Source: Acidobacteriaceae bacterium (GTDB taxonomy: Bacteria; Acidobacteriota; Terriglobia; Bryobacterales; Bryobacteraceae). From it: a DNA stretch of 64,000 bases. Each line of letters begins with the position of its first letter. Within the stretch, counting starts at the first letter, position 1. The DNA lies in assembly GCA_019233755.1 (NCBI GenBank), contig JAFAMD010000068.1, positions 124,001 through 188,000 of the forward strand. The letters run 5' to 3'. Positions 34,605-43,297 of this stretch are shown here, in pieces. The notes beneath the pieces are model-generated. The model made no database searches. It saw nothing but the letters and a program-made list of their open reading frames with translations, and was not told the origin of the DNA. Position numbers and translations under genes: made by a program.

Positions 34605-34649
34605 CGTTACCAGGATGGAGAGCGCGGCTCTCTTTTTGGAGGAACTGTG

Positions 34650-34677
34650 CTGTTATCTTACATTAACTTTCCGTCAA
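34650..34677 (-). promoter_or_regulatory. Possible deoR promoter
   Basis: On the minus strand TTGACG (34677-34672) and TAACAG (34655-34650) are separated by 16 bp, 46 bp upstream of the deoR ATG. The -10 is weak. The TTTC array lies immediately upstream. Confidence 0.45.
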
Positions 34678-34688
34678 AGCAAGCTCTA

Positions 34689-34721
34689 TTTTCTTTTCGC
34701 TTCTTTTTGCTTTCGTTTAGG
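34689..34721. promoter_or_regulatory. Second TTTC repeat array, DeoR-type operator candidate
   Basis: On the plus strand TTTTCTTTTCGCTTCTTTTT continues with GCTTTCGTTT. These are TTTC-like units in close phase, matching the style of the array before the TonB receptor. The array lies in the deoR/membrane-protein divergent gap, upstream of the deoR start. Confidence 0.6.
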
Positions 34722-34784
34722 GTGACCCAGCCGGGTCTTACCCACCTTCAAAATCCGGGATAATCGATTTAATCGGGAGGAATC

Positions 34785-35978
34785 ATGAGTGCTGGCGCCG
34801 CCTCTTCCGCTGCTGTCAGAGCGTCATCTCGCGAAGCGACCCAGCCTGCAGTTAAAGCCGCAGGCGTTCCCTGGTATATCTGGTGCGCTGTGCTCGCCGT
34901 GACATCCGCCACGATAGGAGCGCATTGGGATATCTCGTGGCACAAGTCCATTGGCCGCGATACGTTCTGGACACCGGCCCACATGGCCATCTATCTGTGC
35001 GGCGTACTGGCCGGCATTGCCTTCGGTTATCTCATCCTGTTCACCACCTTTTCAAAATCCGCACCGCTGGCCCCTGCCTCGGTCCGCATCTGGGGCTTTC
35101 GCGCCCCGCTGGGTGCGTTCATCGCTTCCTGGGGCGGCATTGCAATGCTCACCTCGGCACCGTTCGACAACTGGTGGCACGATGCCTACGGCCTCGACGT
35201 CAAGATTGTCAGCCCGCCGCACATTCTGCTCTTTGCCGGAACGTATGCGGTTATTCTCGGCACGCTGGTCCTGATCGCCGGCTACATCAACCGCGCGAGC
35301 GGCGGCACGAAAGAAACGGCACGCCGGCTGTTTATTTACGGCACGGGCATTGTGCTGGTCATGATCATGGTGCTGCTGATGGAGTACAACGAACGCAGCG
35401 ATCTCCACCAGTCGACGCCCTATATCGCAATGGCGCTGCTGGCGACGATTCCCCTGGCAGTGGCTCCGCGTGTTACCGGCTTCAAGTATGCCGCGACTGC
35501 CGTCGCCGCGTTTTACATGCTCTTCAATATAGGGCTGATCCTCGTGCTGCCACTCTTCCCCGCCCAGCCGAAACTCGGTCCGGTATACCAGCATGTAACG
35601 CAGTTCATCCCGCCCGAGTTTCCCATCCTGCTGATCGTTCCCGCGTTCGCACTCGATCTCTTCTGGCGACGTTCGAAGAACTGGAATGCCTGGCTGACCG
35701 CCGCAGTCAGCGGTCTCCTGTTTGTTGGCCTCCTTCTTGCGGCCGAATGGCCGTTTGCCGACTTTCTGATGTCGCCGGCATCGCGGAACCGCTTCTTTGG
35801 AACGATGTACTTCTGGTACGGTCTGCCGCCCGCTACGGACTATGCGCGGTACGTCTTTCACCGGTTTGAGACACCGGCCGAATTCTGGCGCGGCATTGTG
35901 ATCGCGGCCGGCCTCGCGACGATCACTTTGCGATGGGGCCTATCGCGCGGCGAATGGCTGGGCAAAATAAAACGGTAG
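34785..35978 (+). CDS. Uncharacterised multi-pass membrane protein with conserved His/Trp motifs
   Basis: 397 residues with about ten membrane helices and no family I can name. Polar aromatic motifs at helix ends stand out: IGAHWDISWHKSIGRDTFW, TPAHMAIYL, FDNWWHDAYGLDVKIVSPPH and EYNERSDLHQSTPY. Repeated His next to Trp in a membrane protein suggests metal or heme binding, which is inference. A strong GGGAGG site precedes ATG 34785. The gene runs into the His/Met-rich protein gene 14 bp downstream, and the two very likely form one functional unit. Confidence 0.75.
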   Translation: MSAGAASSAAVRASSREATQPAVKAAGVPWYIWCAVLAVTSATIGAHWDISWHKSIGRDTFWTPAHMAIYLCGVLAGIAFGYLILFTTFSKSAPLAPASVRIWGFRAPLGAFIASWGGIAMLTSAPFDNWWHDAYGLDVKIVSPPHILLFAGTYAVILGTLVLIAGYINRASGGTKETARRLFIYGTGIVLVMIMVLLMEYNERSDLHQSTPYIAMALLATIPLAVAPRVTGFKYAATAVAAFYMLFNIGLILVLPLFPAQPKLGPVYQHVTQFIPPEFPILLIVPAFALDLFWRRSKNWNAWLTAAVSGLLFVGLLLAAEWPFADFLMSPASRNRFFGTMYFWYGLPPATDYARYVFHRFETPAEFWRGIVIAAGLATITLRWGLSRGEWLGKIKR

Positions 35979-35992
35979 TTCAGGCGACGGCC

Positions 35993-37486
35993 ATGTCGAA
36001 GACCCTTCACGCCGCGCGGACCATGTTCGCTTTCGCGGCGCTTGCCATGCTGGCGCAGGCGCATGTCGGAAGTCCCGATATCTATCTGGACAGTAAAGCC
36101 GGCCCCTACCAACTGTTCATCACGATTCGGACTCCGCAGGTTATTCCCGGCGTAGCGGAACTCGAGATCCGCTCGGAAACGCCCGGCATCCGCCAGATCC
36201 GCGCGGTACCGCTGCCGATGTCCGGACCGGGCGCGAGTTTTGCACCGGTTCCCGATCAGCTCACAGCCTCGCCGCAAGACCCCCAACTCTTCACCGGCTC
36301 GCTGTGGATGATGGCGCCCGGCTCGTGGCAGGTTCGCATCACGGCGGAGGGGGCGCAGGGAACCGGCCAAATCGCGATTCCTGTTCCCTCCGCCGCGCTA
36401 ACAACGAAAAAGATGCCGTTCGGCCTGGGAGCTTTGCTCAGTGTGCTCGGCCTGTTTCTGGTCGCCGGCGTGGTGGCCATGGCGGGAGCAAACGCGCGCG
36501 AAGCAAAGCTGGACCCCGGCGTCGAACCCACGGCCCCCCAACGCCGTCGTGCCCGCGTCGCCATGGCAGTCAGTTTTCTGATCGTTGCCGGCATCCTTTG
36601 GGCGGGGAGCTCGTGGTGGGCGAGCGAAGCCGCCGCTTACGGGCACAAGGTTTACACCCCGATGAACATGCAAGCCGGGCTGGATTCCTCAGGCGTACTT
36701 TCGCTCAACCTCAGCGATCCCGGCTGGCTCAGGCCGCGCCCCGGTCATATCGCCCTGTTTACGCGATCGGTGGACGATCTCATTCCGGATCACAACCACC
36801 TGATGCATCTTTACGCCATCCGCCAGCCGGGTCTGGACGTGGTTTATCACCTTCATCCGGAGCTCGTGAGCAGCGGCGTCTTTCGGCTCAGCCTGCCAGT
36901 CATGCCGGCAGGCGATTACAAACTTTACGCCGATATCGTCCACGAGAGCGGTTTTCCCGAGACGCTGGTCAGCACGATTCACATCGGCCCTCTCAACGGC
37001 CGTCCGCTCGGGAGCGATGATGCCAGCGGCAGTTTCCGTCCATGGCCGGAGTGCTCGACCACTGCGAACACATTTACCCTGCCCGATAACTACAAGATGG
37101 TTTGGCTTCGTCCTGCGACACTGCGGGCCAGGCAGCCGGTACTTTTCCGCTTCCGCCTCGAAACGCCCTCGGGTGCGATACCCGACGATATGGCCCTCTA
37201 CCTGGGCATGCCGGGCCATGCCGCGTTCCTGAAGACGGACGGCACGGTTTTCGCCCACATCCATCCTACGGGCTCGGTTTCGATGGCGGCGTTCCTGCTC
37301 GCTCAAGGGCAGAGCAGCGACATGGCCGGCATGGACATGCCCGGCATGGACCACCATGCCAACGCTGTATCGAGCGAGGTCGGTTTCCCTTACGGATTTC
37401 CGACGCCGGGCCGTTACCGGCTCTTCATCCAGATGAAGCATGGCCAGACGGTAGAAACGGGGATTTTCGATGCAGATGTGCGGTAG
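35993..37486 (+). CDS. Exported membrane-anchored His/Met-rich protein, possible copper or metal handling
   Basis: About 497 residues. A signal peptide (ARTMFAFAALAMLAQA) ends before HVGSPDIYLDSKAGPYQLFI, a CopC/YtkA-like beta-sandwich-type region. Two membrane helices follow (about 145-165 and 188-210), then a second extracytoplasmic part with DHNHLMHLYAIRQ, VVYHLHPELV, VFAHIHPTGSVSM and a Met/His cluster MAGMDMPGMDHH. The residue pattern fits copper binding, but I recognise no named family. ATG 35993 places the signal N-terminally. It is co-oriented with the preceding His/Trp membrane protein. Confidence 0.72.
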   Translation: MSKTLHAARTMFAFAALAMLAQAHVGSPDIYLDSKAGPYQLFITIRTPQVIPGVAELEIRSETPGIRQIRAVPLPMSGPGASFAPVPDQLTASPQDPQLFTGSLWMMAPGSWQVRITAEGAQGTGQIAIPVPSAALTTKKMPFGLGALLSVLGLFLVAGVVAMAGANAREAKLDPGVEPTAPQRRRARVAMAVSFLIVAGILWAGSSWWASEAAAYGHKVYTPMNMQAGLDSSGVLSLNLSDPGWLRPRPGHIALFTRSVDDLIPDHNHLMHLYAIRQPGLDVVYHLHPELVSSGVFRLSLPVMPAGDYKLYADIVHESGFPETLVSTIHIGPLNGRPLGSDDASGSFRPWPECSTTANTFTLPDNYKMVWLRPATLRARQPVLFRFRLETPSGAIPDDMALYLGMPGHAAFLKTDGTVFAHIHPTGSVSMAAFLLAQGQSSDMAGMDMPGMDHHANAVSSEVGFPYGFPTPGRYRLFIQMKHGQTVETGIFDADVR

Positions 37487-37496
37487 AGGCACGATC

Positions 37497-37584
37497 CTGG
37501 CTGAAGCCTGCCCCACCAGATTGCAAGTGCCAATTGCATGATTCCTGGCAGGCTGAAGCCTGCCCCACTGAAGCCTGCTCCATT
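37497..37584. repeat. Short palindromic repeat cluster (GGCTGAAGCCTGCC type)
   Basis: TGAAGCCTGCCCCAC occurs at 37502 and 37554, and a third degenerate copy, TGAAGCCTGCTCCA, follows. The unit at 37547-37564 is a perfect palindrome (GGCAGGCTGAAGCCTGCC, dyad with a GA centre). It sits in the convergent gap between the His/Met-rich gene and the ADOP permease. It may be an interspersed extragenic palindrome. Confidence 0.6.
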
Positions 37585-40240
37585 ATTCGCAGCGGAGCGC
37601 ATCCATAGGATCGAGTTTCGAGGCGCGACGCGCGGGAAGGAACCCGGCGAGAGCACCGATCACAAAGAGCAGTCCGGCGGCGGCGGCAAGGGTTAGCGGA
37701 TCATACGATTTCAGCTCGAACAACAGCGAATTGGCGCCACGTCCGGCAGCCAGCGACAGCATGGTACCGATGGCGACGCCGATGACCAGCAGGACGCCTG
37801 CTTCGCGCATCACCATGGCGACGACCTGTCCGCGGTTCGCGCCAAGCGCAACGCGGATTCCGATCTCGCTGCGGCGGCGCGCCACGGTGTACGAGATGAC
37901 ACCGTAAAGGCCCACCATCCCGAGCAACGCCGCCAAAACTCCAAAGAATCCCGAGAGCATCGCCATGAGCCGTTCAGGCACGAGCTCGTCGCGTATCTGC
38001 GTTCCAAAGACCCTGAACTCCGCGATGATTTCCGGATGTTTTGCGGCGATGCGGTGCTTGATGGAATCGATCACGACGGCAGACGGTTCGTTCGAATGGA
38101 TTATGATTTCGGTCCAAGGCACGGGCGCAGGGAACTGCAATGCGGGAGCGAAGGCCATGGGCGGTGTATCGCAACGCAGGCAGTCATACTTCGTGTCAGG
38201 AATGACACCAACGATCTCGTAAACGGTGGATGGGTAGTTTGGCTCGGCGTGAGTGCGCATGGTTCGTCCGAGGGGATTGGTTCCTTTGAGAAACTGGCGG
38301 ACGAATGTCTGGTTCACAATGGCAACGCGCTGCGAGGTACCGGTATCTTTCTGATTGAACGCGCGACCGGCGAGCAGCGGCACGCCCATGGTTTGGAAAT
38401 AGTCCGGACTCACCCAGGTGAACTTCGAGTCTCCAACAAGCGGCCCGACGGTGATGCGATGGCTCCAACTGCCGCCCAGCAGCGGCACCATGGTGGTGGT
38501 CGCGGCATCCAGTATGCCGGGGACGGAACGTACGTCTTCGAGCAATTCGCGCTTGAACTCTTCCAGGTGCTCGCGGGGAACGTTAGATTTCTGAAACCCG
38601 ATATAGGCTACGGTGATTCCATCTTTGCGGAGTCCGGAGTCGACGGTCATCAAGTTGTAGAAGCTGCGGACGAACAGCAGCGCGCCGACCAACAGAACGA
38701 GCGAGATGGAGACCTGCATGACGACGATGGCGCGCTGGAAGGAGAAGCGCTCGCGGCCGGCGGCCGTGCTGCGGCCACCGGCTTTCATGGCGGTCACGGG
38801 GTCGGCGCCAGAAGCACACAGAGCAGGGACTACGCCGAAAACGATGCACGTGAAAACGGCTACGCACGCGGTGAAGAGCAATACGCGCGCATCGGCCGCG
38901 ACAGGCAGGGTGACGAGGTTGTTCTCAGTGGAAAGCGACGAGATCAAGACGCGGCTCAACAACTCCGCGAGGCCAAATCCTAAGGCAGCGCCGATTGCGG
39001 CTAACAGGCAGCTTTCGACCAGCAATTGACGCAACAGTCGGATGCGCCCTGCTCCCAGGGCAAGGCGCACGGCGATCTCACGCTCGCGTGTTCCGGCACG
39101 GGCCAGCATAAGGTTGGCCAGATTAGCGCAGGCGATTAACAGCACCAAGCCCGTGATACCCAGCAGCAGTCGCAGCGACGAATCGTATGCATCTCTGAGA
39201 TGGCTGACACCAGATGAGGCCGGAAGAGCGCCCAGCAGGAAGTTGCGGTATCGCTTAATGGTGCCCGGATCGTAGCCGGTGGTCTCTGTCGCGGCCATAA
39301 TACCGGGGCTTATGGCGGCCAACCGGGCCGAGGCGCGCTGCAAACTCCAGCCCGGCTGCAGGCGGCCCATCACCGTGACATCAAACAGGTTGCGGCTCAA
39401 CTGCTGTTGAGGGCGACAGAAGGGGAGGGCGATGTCAAAGCGCTCGCCCACCACTAAGCCGAAGAAAGAAGGCGGGGTGACGCCGACAATCTGTTTGAGT
39501 TCGCCATTGATGAGGAGCTTTGTGCCGGCGTTAATGGGCCGGCCTCCGAGCTTGCTTTGCCAATACGCTTCACTGACTACGGCGGTGGTTTCGGGGCAGG
39601 CGTGCTCATCGTCCGGTCCGGTAAGACGGCCACGCCACGGGCTGACGCCGAGGACGCGGAAGAAGTCGCCGCTGACGATGATGGCGTTGGCAAGCTGGAA
39701 ATCACTGCCTTCTCCAACGACGGCCTGGTCTTTACTCCACGCGAAGACACCCGAGAAGCCGGGATGGCTGCGGTGGAGCTCCTCCCAGATCGGCCGCGTG
39801 AGTTCGCCGTAGGGGCCGTTGACACCCATTCCGCCGTTACCGCCGACGATTTTCACCTCGGCCAGTTCCTGCGGATTCCGGAGGGGCAGACTACGTAAAC
39901 GAACCGCGTCGAGAAGTTGAAAGATGGCCGTATTGGCGCCAATTCCGAGGGCCAGCGAGAGGATGGCGACAAGCGCAAAGCCAGGATTGGCGAGCAGCAG
40001 GCGCGCGCCGTAACGTACATCCTGCAGGAGGCTCTCCAGCCAGAAAACGGTGTTCATGCGGTAGATCTCCTCGCGAATCAGGGATGGATTTCCAAACTTG
40101 CGGCGCGCTGCCGAGGCAGCTTCGGCGGCTGTCATGCCGCGCGCGATGTTCCCGGCCGTCTCGATCTCGAGATAAGACTCGATCTCGTTCGCTCTTTCGC
40201 GATCCCACCAGTCCCGGCGAAGAAAGCGCCGCCAGCTCAT
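37583..40240 (-). CDS. ADOP family ABC permease
   Basis: About 885 residues. The N-terminus is the cytoplasmic ADOP-type domain (MSWRRFLRRDWWDRERANEI, with the conserved ARRKFGNPSLIREEIYRMN). Then come a first membrane helix (GARLLLANPGFALVAILSLA) and MacB_PCD, then FtsX (LIACANLANLMLARAGTRERE), MacB_PCD and FtsX (LGMVGLYGVISYTVARRRSE), ending ASKLDPMDALRCE. There is no ATPase domain, as expected for acidobacterial orphan permeases. The start ATG 40240 has GGAGG upstream; an open extension to 40465 overlaps padR and is not needed. It lies 7 bp after padR, so the two form an operon. Confidence 0.93.
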   Translation of the reverse strand: MSWRRFLRRDWWDRERANEIESYLEIETAGNIARGMTAAEAASAARRKFGNPSLIREEIYRMNTVFWLESLLQDVRYGARLLLANPGFALVAILSLALGIGANTAIFQLLDAVRLRSLPLRNPQELAEVKIVGGNGGMGVNGPYGELTRPIWEELHRSHPGFSGVFAWSKDQAVVGEGSDFQLANAIIVSGDFFRVLGVSPWRGRLTGPDDEHACPETTAVVSEAYWQSKLGGRPINAGTKLLINGELKQIVGVTPPSFFGLVVGERFDIALPFCRPQQQLSRNLFDVTVMGRLQPGWSLQRASARLAAISPGIMAATETTGYDPGTIKRYRNFLLGALPASSGVSHLRDAYDSSLRLLLGITGLVLLIACANLANLMLARAGTREREIAVRLALGAGRIRLLRQLLVESCLLAAIGAALGFGLAELLSRVLISSLSTENNLVTLPVAADARVLLFTACVAVFTCIVFGVVPALCASGADPVTAMKAGGRSTAAGRERFSFQRAIVVMQVSISLVLLVGALLFVRSFYNLMTVDSGLRKDGITVAYIGFQKSNVPREHLEEFKRELLEDVRSVPGILDAATTTMVPLLGGSWSHRITVGPLVGDSKFTWVSPDYFQTMGVPLLAGRAFNQKDTGTSQRVAIVNQTFVRQFLKGTNPLGRTMRTHAEPNYPSTVYEIVGVIPDTKYDCLRCDTPPMAFAPALQFPAPVPWTEIIIHSNEPSAVVIDSIKHRIAAKHPEIIAEFRVFGTQIRDELVPERLMAMLSGFFGVLAALLGMVGLYGVISYTVARRRSEIGIRVALGANRGQVVAMVMREAGVLLVIGVAIGTMLSLAAGRGANSLLFELKSYDPLTLAAAAGLLFVIGALAGFLPARRASKLDPMDALRCE

Positions 40241-40247
40241 AAATGGT

Positions 40248-40601
40248 TCACTCCTCCGCGGGCCGCAGCACCTGGTTGACAGCGCGGACGACGCGCTCCC
40301 ACCGGCTGGTTTCGACGCCCAATTGCCTGCGTCCTGCTTGAGTGAGCCGGTAATAGCGGGCTTTGCGATTGTTTTCCGAAGTTCCCCAGAAGGAGGCGAT
40401 CCAACTGCGGTCTTCGAGGCGGTGCAGCGCGGGATAGAGCGAGCCGTGTTCGACCTGTAGAACATCTTCCGAACGCAGTCCGATGACGTGCGCGATGGTG
40501 TGGCCGTGCGCAGGACCGAGAGCTAGTGTCTGCAGAATCAGCATATCGAGAGTTCCTTGCAGGATCTCGGTTGGAGTGGTTTCGGTTCGCCGTCGGGTCA
40601 T
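40248..40601 (-). CDS. PadR family transcriptional regulator
   Basis: 117 residues of a winged-helix PadR protein: QGTLDMLILQTLALGPAHGH, VLQVEHGSLYPALHRLEDR, YYRLTQAGRRQL, then a coiled helix. The PadR-ADOP permease pairing is a hallmark of Acidobacteriota, in which the regulator is thought to repress its permease. No operator is evident before the gene. A T-rich and A-rich stretch upstream (40670-40700) may hold the promoter. Confidence 0.92.
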   Translation of the reverse strand: MTRRRTETTPTEILQGTLDMLILQTLALGPAHGHTIAHVIGLRSEDVLQVEHGSLYPALHRLEDRSWIASFWGTSENNRKARYYRLTQAGRRQLGVETSRWERVVRAVNQVLRPAEE

Positions 40602-40721
40602 TCGGATGCAACGTTATTCTACTCCACTAGAAGGTCTACCGGAGCGTTTTCGAAGCTATATACGAAAGCCCGCGGAAAAAGTTTGCACTTTTTTTGCAGC
40701 CGCTTGCTTACGCGGCGACGT

Positions 40722-41078
40722 TTACTTGCGCGGTGCGTGTTTTTTCAGATATTCGGCGAGCGCGACGGCGTTATTGTGCTCGGGGTCATGAGCATCGTAC
40801 ATCAGCGTGACAGTACCTTTGCCCGCGGCTTCCAGGAGAGGTTTCCAGGCTTCGGGGTTTGCATCGAGCTCGGCGAAGTACCGCCGGCGAAATTCGTCCC
40901 ATTTTGCAGGGTCGTGATGAAACTCGTGCCGGAGTTCGTTGCTGGGCGCCGCGTCCTTGAGCCAACCGTCCATTTTGAGAGAGGCCTTGGCGACGCCGCG
41001 AGGCCACAGCCGGTCGACAAGGTAGCGTGCGCCGTCTCCCGGTTCGGCTTCGTCGCGCGCCCGCTTCAGCTTGATCAT
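40722..41078 (-). CDS. DUF488 family protein
   Basis: 118 residues. The family motifs are IKLKRARDEAEPGDGARYLV, DRLWPRGVAKASLKMDGWLK, APSNELRHEFHHDPAKWDEF and TLMYDAHDPEHNNAVAL. DUF488 proteins are widespread and functionally unassigned. ATG 41078 gives the usual start. It stands alone downstream of the paralogous-family gene. Confidence 0.88.
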   Translation of the reverse strand: MIKLKRARDEAEPGDGARYLVDRLWPRGVAKASLKMDGWLKDAAPSNELRHEFHHDPAKWDEFRRRYFAELDANPEAWKPLLEAAGKGTVTLMYDAHDPEHNNAVALAEYLKKHAPRK

Positions 41079-41117
41079 TTCCGGTGCTCCGAGCAAATCA
41101 TAACGCGAAACGGCGGC

Positions 41118-41834
41118 TCAGGCGGCCTTTTTGAGGGCAAGGCGTTCGTTCTCGAGTTGTTCCTGGATGTCCTGGGCGAGGTAATCGGGGTATTGGGACC
41201 GGGCGTTGCGAGCTTCCATCCGGGCAACGCTCTCCTCGATTTCTTCGATTGAAAATTCGAAGCCAAATTCTTCCGGATCGAGCATGGAGCCATTTCCCTT
41301 GAACTCTTTATAGAGAGCGACGGCCTGGCGGAGCTGGCGGTCGTGTTCGCGGCGGCGCTGTTCCTGCAGCTCTTTGAGTTCGGCCGTGTCATTCTCGCGC
41401 TGGCGGCGGAGGCGTGATTCCTGGATGCTCAGATTGTTGAGGTCGCGGCGATAGGTGAGGAAGACTTGCGCTTCGATGAGCGATTTGCGGACAGCTTGCT
41501 CTTCTTCGTGCGCGAATTTGTCTGCGAATTCGAGGCGGCCGAGGGCGTAGATGCCGGCTTCGAGCGAGGGAATGCGCAGGAGGCGCCATTCGGTATCGGC
41601 GAGAGACTGGACGAGGGCGCGCTCGGCGTCGGTGGCGGGGTCCCATTCTTTGAAGAAGCGGGCGATGTGCGCTTCGTAGGCACTCGCATCGTCAGTGGGC
41701 AGCAGGACGGTGCGACCGGTGAGACCGGTTTTGACGGCGTTGAGGGAGGATTTCGCTTTTCCCTCCTCCGATTTGGGACCGGTAGAGAGTTGCGCGTTGG
41801 CGCGATTGGCGGCGACTTGGGCTTTCGATGACAT
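41118..41834 (-). CDS. Solibacter-type ANRANAQLSTGPKS(E)EGK paralogous-family protein
   Basis: 238 residues, soluble. The N-terminus AANRANAQLSTGPKSEEGKA and SSLNAVKTGLTGRTVLLPTD, followed by EAHIARFFKEWDPATDAERA, recall a family that I know as repeated in Solibacter/Bryobacter-like genomes. The middle and C-terminus are helical coiled-coil with many Arg/Glu (LRRQRENDTAELKELQEQRR). Function unknown. Association with IS remnants, here and in other genomes, suggests a mobile-element-linked or DNA-associated role. I infer this only. ATG 41834 starts the conserved block. Confidence 0.6.
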   Translation of the reverse strand: MSSKAQVAANRANAQLSTGPKSEEGKAKSSLNAVKTGLTGRTVLLPTDDASAYEAHIARFFKEWDPATDAERALVQSLADTEWRLLRIPSLEAGIYALGRLEFADKFAHEEEQAVRKSLIEAQVFLTYRRDLNNLSIQESRLRRQRENDTAELKELQEQRRREHDRQLRQAVALYKEFKGNGSMLDPEEFGFEFSIEEIEESVARMEARNARSQYPDYLAQDIQEQLENERLALKKAA

Positions 41835-42188
41835 CGATGAATGAAACTCCTTTGCGATAGGGACGATAGCATGGCGGAACAAGCGTTTGGAGTTAAGTTA
41901 TTGAGTGGATTGGGCGAGTTGCCTGTGATCGCCGCACGGGCAGGGGCGCACAACGGGGGAAAAAGGACACGCTACGGGCCAGCAGAACATATGCCGAAAT
42001 TCCGACGGGCGCGATCGGCGGAGTCTACTGCCGCCCATATTCACTCAAGGAAGCGAGCAAGTCTGGCTACGGCGGGCATAGCGGGACGCATCGCAGCAAC
42101 AACTCCGTCTGATCTTCCTGATTGGCTCGAAAATGACTTCTGTGCTACCTAAGTTCAGCCTGCCCTCCGCCGCATTTCGGGGTGCACG
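41835..42188. other. Degenerate, gene-poor stretch before the IS3 remnant
   Basis: An open frame from 41841 to 42152 shows no family resemblance and looks fortuitous. The stretch carries the first copy of a 24-bp repeat at 41935-41958. Confidence 0.5.
41935..41958. repeat. 24-bp direct repeat, copy 1
   Basis: CACGGGCAGGGGCGCACAAC followed by GGGG is exactly repeated at 43757-43780. Both copies lie in the IS-remnant zone, about 1.8 kb apart, flanking the IS3 fragment and the low-GC gene. Confidence 0.75.
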
Positions 42189-42407
42189 CTCCGTATTCTA
42201 ACGATCATCGAGCGCTACACACGAGAGGCCCTCGCAGTAGAATTGGACACCTCGGTTCGCGGCTTGCGCGTCCGGCGAGTCCTCGATCAGTTCGCTGCCG
42301 AACGAGCGTATCCCGAGGAGATTCGAGTCGATAACGGCCCCAAGTTTCTCGGCCAGGCGGTCTATGTCAACCTGCGTACCTTCGAAGAAGTTTGTCCGGG
42401 TCTTTAA
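42189..42407 (+). pseudogene. IS3 family transposase OrfB (rve integrase) remnant
   Basis: The reading frame gives RILTIIERYTREALAVELD, followed by VRRVLDQFAAERAYPEEIRV and DNGPKFLGQAVY. This is a recognisable internal piece of an IS3-type integrase core, including the second catalytic Asp (in DNGPKF). Upstream sequence in the frame is not OrfB-like, and the frame ends at TAA 42405-42407, so only a fragment survives. No terminal inverted repeats are seen. Confidence 0.75.
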
Positions 42408-42501
42408 AAAAAGGAAGAGCTTCGCTATTGCACGCTTCGCCAGATACTACACGCTATCCCCGCTGTACATATTTTCTATTGTTGTTTTAGGGACTAATGG
42501 T

Positions 42502-43269
42502 GTGAAAGTATCAGCTTGCTTAGCCTCGTCGCTTTTAACCTTTTCGATCTTGTTTCCCGCTCGTTCCCAAGATCTGGATCGCGCTCATGCCTCTTCGAGG
42601 CATGTGATCGTAAACTCAGCTAACTCGTGGCAAGAAGAAGCTCACCGATCGAAAGCTGCTCCTAATTCGCAGCGGGCCTTGGCGATCCGCGCCGCACGCG
42701 ACGCTTATATCGACAAGGTCTATGGTCTCGGGGTGCCGCTAGAGCAACTCGAAGAACAACATCTCGCTTACAGGTTTCCTAATTTACCTCTGCTCTTGGG
42801 TAGCTCAGAAATACCTGCCGCCTTTCGTGACGAGTCAGTGTTTGTTGGAACCTTTGACGCCTTTGATCCTGTCCTATCAAAATCTCATCAGACCATCTAC
42901 GAAGAGATTCATATTAACGTCGAGCGCGTGCTGTATCCCGAACAGTCGGATTTGTCAGGTTCGATGATCGACATCCTGGTCCCCGGCGGTACAGTCTTGC
43001 TCAACGGCCAAACCAAGTCGTATCACACCGCTCAGCAAGAATACGGCCTAAGCCCTGGGCATCGTTACGTTCTCTTTGTGGAATACATTCCAAAGGGCGA
43101 TTTTTATCTATTGAGAGACTCTATCTCTCTCGATAGCGGCACAGCTCGCCCCAACTCACCGGCTGCCACCAGCGCGGCGACTGCGGGGAAGTGGGCGTTC
43201 ACTGGTCTGTCGGAGCCTGCTCTTCTCACACGGCTCTCTGCTGAATTAAAAAAGCAACAGCATCAATAG
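42502..43269 (+). CDS. Hypothetical exported protein, 255 residues, low-GC
   Basis: The likely start is GTG 42502 behind a weak GGACT ribosome site. Residues 1-25 form a signal peptide (VSACLASSLLTFSILFPARS). The mature part is predicted mostly soluble: RAARDAYIDKVYGLGVPLEQ, then FVGTFDAFDPVLSKSHQTIY and GSMIDILVPGGTVLL, GLSPGHRYVLFVEYI. I do not recognise a family. Its sequence is visibly richer in A and T than the flanks, and it sits among IS remnants, which suggests horizontal transfer. A start at 42364 would overlap the IS3 fragment. Confidence 0.55.
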   Translation: MKVSACLASSLLTFSILFPARSQDLDRAHASSRHVIVNSANSWQEEAHRSKAAPNSQRALAIRAARDAYIDKVYGLGVPLEQLEEQHLAYRFPNLPLLLGSSEIPAAFRDESVFVGTFDAFDPVLSKSHQTIYEEIHINVERVLYPEQSDLSGSMIDILVPGGTVLLNGQTKSYHTAQQEYGLSPGHRYVLFVEYIPKGDFYLLRDSISLDSGTARPNSPAATSAATAGKWAFTGLSEPALLTRLSAELKKQQHQ

Positions 43270-43297
43270 TAAACGGACTTCTTCAGGGCGCGCCCAT

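Noticed and set aside
40241..40465. The N-terminal extension of the ADOP permease to 40465.
   Set aside because: It overlaps the padR gene out of frame, and the canonical ADOP N-terminus starts at ATG 40240 behind a GGAGG site.
41841..42152. A 103-residue open frame in the IS-remnant zone.
   Set aside because: It contains the 24-bp repeat, has no ribosome site and no domain, and most likely is a chance open frame in decayed mobile DNA.
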